Shown here: piece after piece, positions 1 to 5,446 of the stretch
Layout: every line of letters starts with the position of its first letter
How positions within the stretch are numbered: position 1 is the first letter of the stretch
Source of the DNA: Syntrophobacter sp. DG_60
GTDB lineage: Bacteria; Desulfobacterota; Desulfofervidia; Desulfofervidales; DG-60
Assembly: GCA_001304365.1 (NCBI GenBank)
Contig: LJNA01000036.1
Span: forward strand, 1 to 12,965
DNA: 12,965 nucleotides
Direction: 5' to 3'
The notes under the pieces: generated by a model
The model's input: only the letters and a program-made list of their open reading frames with translations
What the model was told of the DNA's origin: nothing
Databases searched by the model: none
Program-made: the position numbers and the translations under genes

Positions 1-1006
1 TCTCTGTTTTTCTAGCTACTTCTTCTCTCAATAACTGACTGAACCTCCTCTCAGAGATAAGCAAAAATAGGCCTACTAATATTAATGCAAAGATTACAGT
101 GCCCTGTAAAAAAAAGTGTCTAAGATAGGCCTTATGGATGACAGCATTTACCTCTTGTTCAGGGGCACACACAGCAACAGACCAGATAGCTGATGTATAG
201 GGCAAATGCGCGGGTGTATAGGCTACAAGCTTATTAAAATGTCCCTTAGTCTCTCCATGCCATAAAGAAACATATTTACCTGTGCTTTCTTCCCCATTTA
301 CCATTTTTTTCTGTAAGATATTTATCTCTTTAAAAGAAAAATAAGGAGCGTCATAATGTCTTACCTCAAATGCATTTTTCCCTATAAATTTCTTAATAGG
401 GTGGAAAATAAAGTGTCCTCTCTGGTCAATCGCCCAGGCATAACCGGTATTCCCAGAACGAATCTTAGCCACATGGTCTCTTACCAACTGGTGGATGTCC
501 ACCAAAAAGATTGCCACCCTATCCACATCTAAAGGGCAGGCCAAAACCAATAGTTGTTTCTCCTTTAAGGACAAAAATTGTAACAAGGGGTTGGCCACTC
601 TTTTTCTCTCAAATATAAAGGAAAAATCTTCAAGTAAACCCTCTCCTGCACTTACCAGAGATTTACCATGCGTATCTACTATTGCTATACTATTTACCCC
701 TCTTCTTCTTACACGTTCATAGATTCCTTCTAAAAATACGCTTGAAATAGGCATACCGTGTTGGGTAATATATCTGATGGACACTAACTCTTGTATGGCA
801 TAATTTAGACTGTACTCGATTCCACGCGCGGCTTGACGTGCCAAAATAAGTTGTTGCCTATTAAACTGTTCACTGACAATTCTTTTTAGGTCCCTTGCCG
901 AATATAAGCCAAAGACAAAGGCTAGTATAAGTACTAAACAAATGCATAAACCAATAATGACTAAAAGGCCTTTTCTATACATTACAAACTTTATTGTTCT
1001 TAACAT
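1..1006 (-). CDS. Membrane-bound Cache-domain sensor, probably a histidine kinase (N-terminal part, cut by window edge)
   Basis: The minus-strand frame is open from an ATG at 1006 to the window edge, giving 335 residues with no stop. The layout is that of a sensor: a short cytoplasmic start, a first membrane segment at about residues 14-34, an extracytoplasmic region to about 298, a second membrane segment at about 298-317, then a charged helical stretch (SERRFSQLLREEVARKTE) typical of the linker before a kinase or chemoreceptor module. A Cache signature lies at about 185-211 (GNTGYAWAID...HP...IGKNAF), a fold that binds small ligands outside the membrane. The catalytic part is off the window, so histidine kinase is inference; a diguanylate cyclase or chemoreceptor is possible. 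No good Shine-Dalgarno precedes 1006; an in-frame ATG at 982 is the alternative start. A sigma-54-like promoter and a structured leader lie upstream. Confidence 0.85.
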   Translation of the reverse strand, partial: MLRTIKFVMYRKGLLVIIGLCICLVLILAFVFGLYSARDLKRIVSEQFNRQQLILARQAARGIEYSLNYAIQELVSIRYITQHGMPISSVFLEGIYERVRRRGVNSIAIVDTHGKSLVSAGEGLLEDFSFIFERKRVANPLLQFLSLKEKQLLVLACPLDVDRVAIFLVDIHQLVRDHVAKIRSGNTGYAWAIDQRGHFIFHPIKKFIGKNAFEVRHYDAPYFSFKEINILQKKMVNGEESTGKYVSLWHGETKGHFNKLVAYTPAHLPYTSAIWSVAVCAPEQEVNAVIHKAYLRHFFLQGTVIFALILVGLFLLISERRFSQLLREEVARKTE

Positions 1007-1033
1007 AAAATGGTTTGAATTGAAAGTTTATTT

Positions 1034-1090
1034 ACGCATGGGCCACCCTTCTTATTTGAGGAAAGGCGTTTAAAAAAGTAGCCCATGCGT
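1034..1090 (-). promoter_or_regulatory. Structured 5' leader of the sensor gene (two-helix RNA element)
   Basis: A perfect 10-bp inverted repeat, ACGCATGGGC (1034-1043) and GCCCATGCGT (1081-1090), encloses 37 nt. Read on the minus strand, a second helix is possible inside it: CGCCTTT pairs with AAGGGTG, counting two G-U pairs. It abuts the outer helix on its 3' side and is separated on the 5' side by a 12-nt U-rich strand. The element sits between the predicted start of transcription (about 1099) and the sensor ATG (1006), so it would begin about 10 nt into the mRNA. I do not recognise it as a known riboswitch. Confidence 0.5.
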
Positions 1091-1110
1091 GGATACTCAT
1101 ATATTTTAAT

Positions 1111-1126
1111 TCAAAAAATGTGCCAA
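1111..1126 (-). promoter_or_regulatory. Sigma-54-like promoter of the sensor gene
   Basis: The minus strand reads TTGGCACATTTTTTGA. The -24 element TGGCAC matches the sigma-54 consensus, and five bases later comes TTGA where the consensus has TTGC. The same 16-bp arrangement occurs before the stress-protein gene and before permease B. The predicted transcript starts near 1099, giving a leader of about 93 nt. Confidence 0.6.
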
Positions 1127-1168
1127 ACAAAAAGAGAGCAGAATACCTAAAAGATATTTAATGATAAT

Positions 1169-1187
1169 TGTCCACAAAAAAGCGACA
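1169..1187. promoter_or_regulatory. Putative activator operator, TGTC-N11-GACA, at the sensor promoter
   Basis: A 19-bp site with perfect 4-bp inverted ends (TGTC, GACA) and an A-tract in the middle. Its centre is about 55 bp upstream of the -24 GG, roughly -79 from the predicted start. That suits an enhancer-binding activator of sigma-54 RNA polymerase. The related sites at 2168-2186 and 9221-9239 share the pattern TGTC-N2-C-AAAAA-N3-GAC with it. Confidence 0.5.
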
Positions 1188-1390
1188 TTACCAGGTGACG
1201 TCAAAGTAATTTTAGCGAAGCTTTTGGTAGGAGATTCAAGTGATGGAAGTTAGATTTTGACATTTGGATTTTTTAGACCGTATTTAAACGTTTGTTCTCT
1301 TTTGTTAAATCAGTTATGGCTAGACTTTGATGTAAGCCTGTTAGTGAAAAATGGTTAAATCGTAATTGCTCAATATCTTGTGGAAATCTT

Positions 1391-1439
1391 ACCCCCTCCC
1401 CAGCCCTCCCCCTTAAAGGGGGAGGGTATGGGTGGGGGT
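1391..1439. repeat. GC-rich palindromic intergenic repeat
   Basis: The core is a perfect 11-bp inverted repeat, CCCTCCCCCTT (1404-1414) and AAGGGGGAGGG (1416-1426), around a single A. The flanks also pair imperfectly (ACCCCC at 1391 with GGGGGT ending at 1439). From general knowledge, similar CCCTCCCC/GGGGAGGG palindromes are dispersed between genes in many bacterial genomes as REP- or MITE-like repeats. It does not end in a T-run, so it is not an obvious intrinsic terminator. Confidence 0.7.
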
Positions 1440-1527
1440 GACGTCATCATGTCCACTTGTTATTGAGTAGTTTCGTTAAATCATTGATGAAAAATTATGC
1501 GGGGTGAAGTACCTTGTGCTGAGGGTC

Positions 1528-1641
1528 AAGGGGGGCAGCATCCCCCCCTTTACCGCGGGAAGAGGGGTACGAATCCACCTGCGGAGTCGAATACCCCACG
1601 CAAGCGAAGCGCCATGTGAGGTAAAAGTTCACTGCCCCCCT
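1528..1641. repeat. Nested inverted-repeat element of about 113 bp (REP/MITE-like, or a structured RNA)
   Basis: The outer arms are a perfect 10-bp inverted repeat, AGGGGGGCAG (1529-1538) and CTGCCCCCCT (1632-1641). Inside, CTTTACC (1548-1554) can pair with GGTAAAAG (1620-1627) with one bulge. A further hairpin lies at 1564-1597 (GGGGTA with TACCCC, then CGAATCC with GGAGTCG, one mismatch and a two-base bulge). The left arm also makes a perfect local 8-bp hairpin (1528-1535 with 1543-1550). On the plus strand the right arm runs directly into TCTTTTTT, as in a terminator. It lies just behind the stress-protein gene. No known RNA family was recognised. Confidence 0.5.
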
Positions 1642-1646
1642 CTTTT

Positions 1647-2069
1647 TTACTTAACTACCAATACGGAGCAGGGCGCATAGGTCACTACCTTGTGCGCCAC
1701 ACTGCCAAGTAAGTAATGAGGTAAACCAGTCAAACCGCGGCTGCCCATAACAATCACATCCACTGCTTCTTCCTTAGCCACCCGGATAATTTCATCTGCT
1801 GGCGCACCAGTCTCGATCAAGCTTGCTCTAGCCTCCACTCTCTCTGCTTTTAACACCTTTTTGGCCCCATCTACGGCCGCCTGTGCCTTAGCCTCTAAAT
1901 CTCGTAAGATACCTTCACGATGGCCAATTTCCCAAACTCCTAGTGGCGTAATATCATGGGCTACAGAAAGCAAAATGACCTCCCCGCCGCCTTCACGCAC
2001 CAGCCCTGCCGCTTTTTTGGCGGCCTTTAGGGCATGATCTGACCCATCTACAGGCACCAACAATTTCAT
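1647..2069 (-). CDS. Universal stress protein, UspA family
   Basis: A 140-residue single-domain protein, the usual length of the family. It opens with the Usp beta strand and Asp of the nucleotide site (LLVPVDGSDHA, D8) and closes with the ATP-binding signature G-x2-G-x9-G-S at residues 109-123 (GSRG, then GS), followed by APCSVLVVK. ATP-binding Usp proteins are cytoplasmic and act in stress or energy signalling; the partner cannot be told from sequence. The start at 2069 is chosen over an upstream ATG at 2150 because AAAGGAGGTG sits directly before it, and because the extra 27 residues would span the promoter. The gene stands alone, with a sigma-54-like promoter shared in type with the sensor gene and the sat cluster. 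Confidence 0.93.
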   Translation of the reverse strand: MKLLVPVDGSDHALKAAKKAAGLVREGGGEVILLSVAHDITPLGVWEIGHREGILRDLEAKAQAAVDGAKKVLKAERVEARASLIETGAPADEIIRVAKEEAVDVIVMGSRGLTGLPHYLLGSVAHKVVTYAPCSVLVVK

Positions 2070-2113
2070 GTTATTCACCTCCTTTTTGAACCCTCTCTCT
2101 TTTATATTTTGAT

Positions 2114-2129
2114 TCAAAAAACGTGCCAA
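2114..2129 (-). promoter_or_regulatory. Sigma-54-like promoter of the universal stress protein gene
   Basis: The minus strand reads TTGGCACGTTTTTTGA. TTGGCACG is an excellent -24 match, and TTGA stands five bases after TGGCAC at the -12 position (consensus TTGC). The predicted transcript starts near 2102, about 33 nt before the ATG at 2069. The 16 bases differ at one position from the sensor-gene promoter, and the following bases (ATYAAAAT) are also nearly identical. Confidence 0.65.
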
Positions 2130-2167
2130 ACAAAAGGAGATTTCTATCAAAGGAATTCTTACAATAT

Positions 2168-2186
2168 TGTCTACAAAAAGTTGACT
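2168..2186. promoter_or_regulatory. Putative activator operator at the stress-protein promoter
   Basis: A TGTC-N11-GACT site with an A-tract centre, aligned base for base with the site before the sensor gene (TGTC-N2-CAAAAA-N3-GAC). It is centred about 51 bp upstream of the -24 GG. A second perfect inverted repeat, TTGACTT (2181-2187) with AAGTCAA (2194-2200), overlaps its distal end. Confidence 0.45.
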
Positions 2187-2243
2187 TCATTCAAAGTCAA
2201 AGGTAGATTTGGCCGGAGCCAGTCATAGGCAAGATAGGCAGCT

Positions 2244-2368
2244 CTGACGCATGAATTTAAAACCCTTTAAAATTAAGGATTTCTAGGTTATTTGAAAAAA
2301 TTCTTTTGCAATAAGATTTATCCCTAATCATTGAAAATAAAGGCTTTTATAGAAAAGTTATGCGTCAG
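2244..2368. repeat. AT-rich 125-bp segment bounded by a 9-bp inverted repeat
   Basis: CTGACGCAT (2244-2252) and ATGCGTCAG (2360-2368) are perfect inverted copies around an AT-rich interior without a coding region. The size and ends would suit a small non-autonomous element, but no target-site duplication was identified, so this remains a structural observation. Confidence 0.35.
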
Positions 2369-2389
2369 CACTCCAAGGGAGGATAGGAG

Positions 2390-2418
2390 TTGAACTACAC
2401 ATAGATGTATGCTATCTT
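2390..2418 (+). promoter_or_regulatory. Possible sigma-70 promoter, extended -10 type
   Basis: TTGAAC (2390-2395) is followed after 17 bp by TATCTT (2413-2418), which is preceded by TGC as in extended -10 promoters. Each hexamer matches the consensus at four of six bases. It would start transcripts about 30 nt before the ATG at 2455. Confidence 0.35.
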
Positions 2419-2454
2419 ACAACATTAGAATTATGTGAGAAAGAAACCAAAAAG

Positions 2455-3522
2455 ATGTTAAAGGGATCAAATCCCTTTGTTATAGAAGGTTATAAAAGGT
2501 ATAATATTAACTTACTGTCTATTTTATTGAGTATCTTATTAATCACATTTACTTTTATCCTACCGAGTACTTCTCTTCCCCAGCTACCTATAAAACTGGC
2601 TATTTTGCCATTTAAAATCTATTCTGCCCAAGACCTTGGCTACCTTAAGCAAGGCATATCTGAGATGCTAAAGAGCAGGCTGTCCTGGGAAGAGCATATA
2701 TTGGTTATTGAAGCACCTAAAGATGTGGTTAAAGAAACAAAAAGTATAAGGGAAGTTGGAAAGGTGCTTAATGTGGATTACGTGCTCTCTGGTAGTCTGA
2801 CCATATTTGGAGGCAGTGCAAGCATTGACTTGAGGCTTATCAATATAGAAGATGGAAAGACTACCCCTTTTTTTGGCCAATATAATAACCTAGATGAAGT
2901 AGTCCCAAACATAGGGAAGCTGGCAGAAAAGGTAGTAGAGAAACTGATTCCTTCTGAAGTATCTGAGGAAAAAGAGGTAGCTGAACCTACTGAAGTACTT
3001 GAAGAAAAGCCTGAAATAAGTGAAAAAGCAATCCACAGGCCAAAATTAAAAAGAAGAGGAACAACTTTACGTGTTACCTTCTTCACTGATGTTTTAAAAC
3101 CAAAGAGTCCTCAAACTTATCATCTTTTTCTTTCTGATAAACCACAAGTCAAAGGAAAAGACCCTATTATTGATGAAGAAGATATAGAGATAGGGGATGC
3201 CACTTTTCCTGAATATAGACGGGCAGGAAAGATAGAAAAACAGGGTCTTGATTTAGGTAAGGTCAGTGTTAAAGAGAAAACGAGTTTTGTCTTTGATGTC
3301 ACTGATTTTATCAATGACCATCCATCAAAACGCTATTTTTTGGCAGTAAAAAAAGAGGAGGCAGATTATTTTTTGGCAATGGAGGTCTGGTTTAAAAAGG
3401 GGATCAACTCTTCAGATAAGATTAGACTTGCCTTTCAAACAGGTATTTTAGGTGGCTTATTTGACCAAAAACTTCATACTAAAGCAGATACCTTAGAATT
3501 TAGCGTTGGGAGTCCTGAATAG
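2455..3522 (+). CDS. Secreted or membrane-anchored protein of unknown function with FlgO/TolB-N-like domain
   Basis: A 355-residue protein. Residues about 18-40 form one hydrophobic segment, either an uncleaved anchor or a signal peptide preceded by a long N-terminus. Residues about 46-165 (KLAILPF, then VGKVLNVDYVLSGSLTIFGGSASIDLRLINIEDGK) resemble the FlgO/TolB-N/CsgG-like domain of envelope proteins in Gram-negative bacteria. A Glu-rich linker (about 166-195) leads to a basic patch (PKLKRRG) and a C-terminal beta-rich region (about 200-355) that I do not recognise. Its FVFDVTDFI motif recalls carbohydrate-binding or DNRLRE-type jelly rolls, at low confidence. The ATG at 2455 has only a weak AAAAAG ahead of it. 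A perfect 8-bp inverted repeat (2460-2467 with 2471-2478) lies in the first codons. The gene stands alone and diverges from the stress-protein gene. Confidence 0.75.
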   Translation: MLKGSNPFVIEGYKRYNINLLSILLSILLITFTFILPSTSLPQLPIKLAILPFKIYSAQDLGYLKQGISEMLKSRLSWEEHILVIEAPKDVVKETKSIREVGKVLNVDYVLSGSLTIFGGSASIDLRLINIEDGKTTPFFGQYNNLDEVVPNIGKLAEKVVEKLIPSEVSEEKEVAEPTEVLEEKPEISEKAIHRPKLKRRGTTLRVTFFTDVLKPKSPQTYHLFLSDKPQVKGKDPIIDEEDIEIGDATFPEYRRAGKIEKQGLDLGKVSVKEKTSFVFDVTDFINDHPSKRYFLAVKKEEADYFLAMEVWFKKGINSSDKIRLAFQTGILGGLFDQKLHTKADTLEFSVGSPE

Positions 3523-3659
3523 CCATTTCCTAAAGCATGTTTGGGGACTGGGCGCCTATCTCTATGGAACAAAAAAACTGTCAAAAAAGATCATCAACAA
3601 TTATCCATTTTATATCACTTGAAAGTCTATTATGCTCTTTATCTCAAGAAAACAAACAT
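3523..3659. other. Short spacer between convergent genes
   Basis: I see no gene, and no clear terminator for the plus-strand gene ending at 3522. The only strong structure nearby is the terminator serving the opposite strand. Confidence 0.5.
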
Positions 3660-3682
3660 AAAAAAAGCCGCCAAAAGGCGGC
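3660..3682 (-). terminator. Intrinsic terminator of the porin gene
   Basis: On the minus strand GCCGCC, a four-base TTTT loop and GGCGGC are followed directly by seven T residues, about 40 nt after the porin stop. The stem is perfect and all GC. It marks the 3' end of the long minus-strand gene series. Confidence 0.9.
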
Positions 3683-3723
3683 CTGAAATCTGGGTTTATT
3701 TTTAGGCTGTTAAATAGGATTCT

Positions 3724-4938
3724 TTAGAATCTGAACTGGAAGTAGGTACTGAAGTCAGTCATACAGCGTTGTTTGTGCTTGGCCAGTACATAATCTTCTG
3801 CACCATTGGTATAGTATACATGATCAACACCAAAAGCGAACCATGCAGAGTATCCCTTGATGTAGTAATTAAAAAAAATTGAGAAACGATTATAGGTAAC
3901 ATCTTTATTATTATAAGCATTATCTGAGTTCATTTGCTCAAATCTTGCCGCAATAGCAGGCCTTCCATAAACAATAAACTTATTATAAAGGAATTGCCCT
4001 GCAACCCACCAGAATTGACTATCTTCTGCTTTACCATCAATTTTATGAGTCTCTTTTGAGTAAATGTATCCAAATTGTAACATAGGAACATATCTGTTGC
4101 CACTACCAAATCTCTTTTCCCAAAATGCATCAACAGCAAACATCTCATTGTCAAGACCATCCCATATCTCTTCTCTAGAATATCCTACACCAATAGTTAA
4201 TACATCTTCTTTCCCAAGATAAGAATCTCCCCTTGTTCCTTTAATTGAGATTTCGGAGTTATATCCTAACCAAATAGGAGTAAACGTAAGCCTTGCTGTG
4301 GGTCTAACACCTTTAAAACCGCCCTCTCCATTGTTAGGCTGATTAAATAAACCTAGGTGATATATAAATATCCCATCAAAGAGGCTCCCAAAAGCCACAG
4401 CGCCTGGATGTCTAATTTCAAGAGAGGTCGTCTTTACATCAAGAACGTTACCTGTAAATACCTCATGGACATCATATCTCCAGAAATAGTCAGTAGGAAT
4501 TAGTTTCTTGTAATCAGACCTTTGGTTATATCTGCTAACAGGTAGACGCTGCCTGCCAAATCTTATTCTAAATTCAGGAAGAAATACAAGATTCACACCA
4601 GTCTCTTTCATAAAAGCTATAGTTGCTTCGTCGCGTTTTTTTCCACTTAATTTATATGGTTTATAATAACACTCCCATTGGGTAAAGAATTGAACTAATT
4701 CGTTAATCTGACCTTTAACATAAAACTCTGCCTCTGTCATTTCAAAATAGTTCTGACGATAATCTATCTCGTCACTTCTTTTATCCATATTGAAATAAAA
4801 CAGCTGCCCCCTTATAGTAAAATCAGCCCAAGTATCCTCAGAAACCTGAATCCGATAGGCATAAGAATTTATAACATAGCCTAAGATCAAAGCTACTACA
4901 ATACTTAGAATCTTCCATCTACTTATTTTCATATTCAT
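3724..4938 (-). CDS. Outer-membrane beta-barrel porin
   Basis: A 404-residue protein with a clear signal peptide (basic start MKISRWK, hydrophobic core, likely cleavage after SYA at residue 27). Many alternating aromatic and polar strands follow, and the C-terminus ends FQFRF with the terminal Phe needed for barrel assembly. Length and features such as RFGRQRLPVSRY fit the anion-porin-like family (phosphate-selective porin O/P type), but I cannot name the substrate. It follows the sat operon by 137 bp in the same direction, so passage of sulfate or another anion across the outer membrane is a reasonable guess. AGGAGA lies 3 nt before the ATG at 4938; a second in-frame ATG at 4932 has 10 nt spacing. 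The leader contains an unusual hairpin and mini-ORF that may control translation. Confidence 0.85.
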   Translation of the reverse strand: MNMKISRWKILSIVVALILGYVINSYAYRIQVSEDTWADFTIRGQLFYFNMDKRSDEIDYRQNYFEMTEAEFYVKGQINELVQFFTQWECYYKPYKLSGKKRDEATIAFMKETGVNLVFLPEFRIRFGRQRLPVSRYNQRSDYKKLIPTDYFWRYDVHEVFTGNVLDVKTTSLEIRHPGAVAFGSLFDGIFIYHLGLFNQPNNGEGGFKGVRPTARLTFTPIWLGYNSEISIKGTRGDSYLGKEDVLTIGVGYSREEIWDGLDNEMFAVDAFWEKRFGSGNRYVPMLQFGYIYSKETHKIDGKAEDSQFWWVAGQFLYNKFIVYGRPAIAARFEQMNSDNAYNNKDVTYNRFSIFFNYYIKGYSAWFAFGVDHVYYTNGAEDYVLAKHKQRCMTDFSTYFQFRF

Positions 4939-4994
4939 AATTCTCCTATCAGTTTAGAACGATTACTGATTTAGATATGAAAGTAAGTAGATGG
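4915..4994 (-). promoter_or_regulatory. Possible start-codon-sequestering RNA pairing in the porin leader
   Basis: In the minus-strand transcript, the 20 bases at 4994-4975 (CCATCTACTTACTTTCATAT) are complementary at 19 of 20 positions to the porin start region at 4934-4915, which contains the second ATG. Forty nt separate the two arms. This pairing competes with the leader hairpin at 4974-5015, because both use the same arm. That is the geometry of a two-state translational switch. Function is inference; an inverted duplication by template switching would leave the same pattern. Confidence 0.4.
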
Positions 4995-5015
4995 TTATCT
5001 ACTTACTTTCATATC
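4974..5015 (-). promoter_or_regulatory. Perfect 18-bp hairpin in the porin leader
   Basis: Bases 4974-4991 and 4998-5015 are perfect inverted copies around a 6-nt loop. On the minus strand it lies 36 nt before the porin ATG and is not followed by a T-run, so it is unlikely to be an intrinsic terminator. The arms repeat the porin start sequence (ATGAAA-R-TAAGTAGAT), so the start region is present three times: once in the gene, once direct and once inverted. Confidence 0.75.
4995..5012 (-). other. Putative five-codon leader ORF (MKVSR)
   Basis: ATG AAA GTA AGT AGA TAA begins 5 nt after AAGGAGGAG (5018-5026), a stronger Shine-Dalgarno than that of the porin itself. All five codons lie in the 5' arm of the leader hairpin, so a ribosome here would open the hairpin and free the arm complementary to the porin start. 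The peptide is almost the porin N-terminus (MKISR). It may be a leader peptide or a relic of a duplicated gene start. Confidence 0.35.
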
Positions 5016-5075
5016 TTCTCCTCCTTATCCAACCCCTTAGCCATTAAAAAAATACTCTAAAACTCAAAAAAAGAC

Positions 5076-5432
5076 TTAAACCTCTATGTCTGGAGGAGGC
5101 AGATACTGTTTCTCCTTGGCAGCAGCCTCCTTTATCTCAGATACCCGCTTTAAAACACCATCTATCACCTCTACCCCAAGAGACTTTGCTTTGGCTATCT
5201 CTTCAAAAATAGTTCTGTTAAATGCTATAGGTACATCTGTTATAAAACCCCTTGCATCTATCCTTGCAGTGTCAAACTCTGCCATTATTTCCTTGCTCTT
5301 ATCATCGGGGATTTCTAAAATGAAGGCCTTTAAGGCCCCTCCAAACATATCCACTATCTTTTCCTCAAGGCCACTCCCCTTAATGGCCTCTAACCTCTTT
5401 TCGTCTAAAAGTACAGCAAAATTATAAGCCAT
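5076..5432 (-). CDS. Conserved-looking 118-aa cytoplasmic protein of unknown function in the sat operon
   Basis: The protein (MAYNFAVLLDEKRLEAIKG...) has no signal peptide, membrane segment or cysteine. It is an alternating alpha/beta protein of mixed charge, ending in a helix rich in Lys, Glu and Ala and then YLPPPDIEV. I do not recognise a named family. The start is firm: AGGAGGT stands 5 nt before the ATG. The gap to sat is 14 bp, so the two are almost certainly co-transcribed and perhaps act together; a role linked to Sat is inference from position only. Strong ribosome binding and compact size would suit an abundant accessory protein. Confidence 0.8.
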   Translation of the reverse strand: MAYNFAVLLDEKRLEAIKGSGLEEKIVDMFGGALKAFILEIPDDKSKEIMAEFDTARIDARGFITDVPIAFNRTIFEEIAKAKSLGVEVIDGVLKRVSEIKEAAAKEKQYLPPPDIEV

Positions 5433-5446
5433 ATCTTACCTCCTAA

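Larger units (their letters stand above)
1007..1646. other. Gene-free region of 640 bp between sensor and stress-protein genes
   Basis: I see no credible coding region here. It holds, in order, the structured leader, the sigma-54-like promoter and the operator of the sensor gene, scattered copies of a TCGTTAAA-type 8-mer (1302-1309, 1352-1367, 1473-1488), a GC-rich palindrome (1391-1439) and a larger nested inverted-repeat element (1528-1641). The 8-bp palindrome TGACGTCA occurs twice, at 1196-1203 and 1439-1446. Confidence 0.7.

Noticed and set aside
1564..1597. tRNA-like fragment on either strand (GAGTCGAATACC type)
   Set aside because: The TTCGA-like bases do not sit in a 5-bp stem with a 7-nt loop; the region folds better as a simple hairpin of the nested repeat.
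2070..2150. N-terminal extension of the universal stress protein to the ATG at 2150
   Set aside because: It would translate through the promoter and Shine-Dalgarno and adds residues foreign to the family.
2461..2477. Possible tRNA T-arm (AAGGG, loop ATCAAAT, CCCTT)
   Set aside because: One base off the T-loop consensus, but there is no matching 5' acceptor strand, anticodon arm or CCA nearby, and the bases are in the first codons of an ORF.
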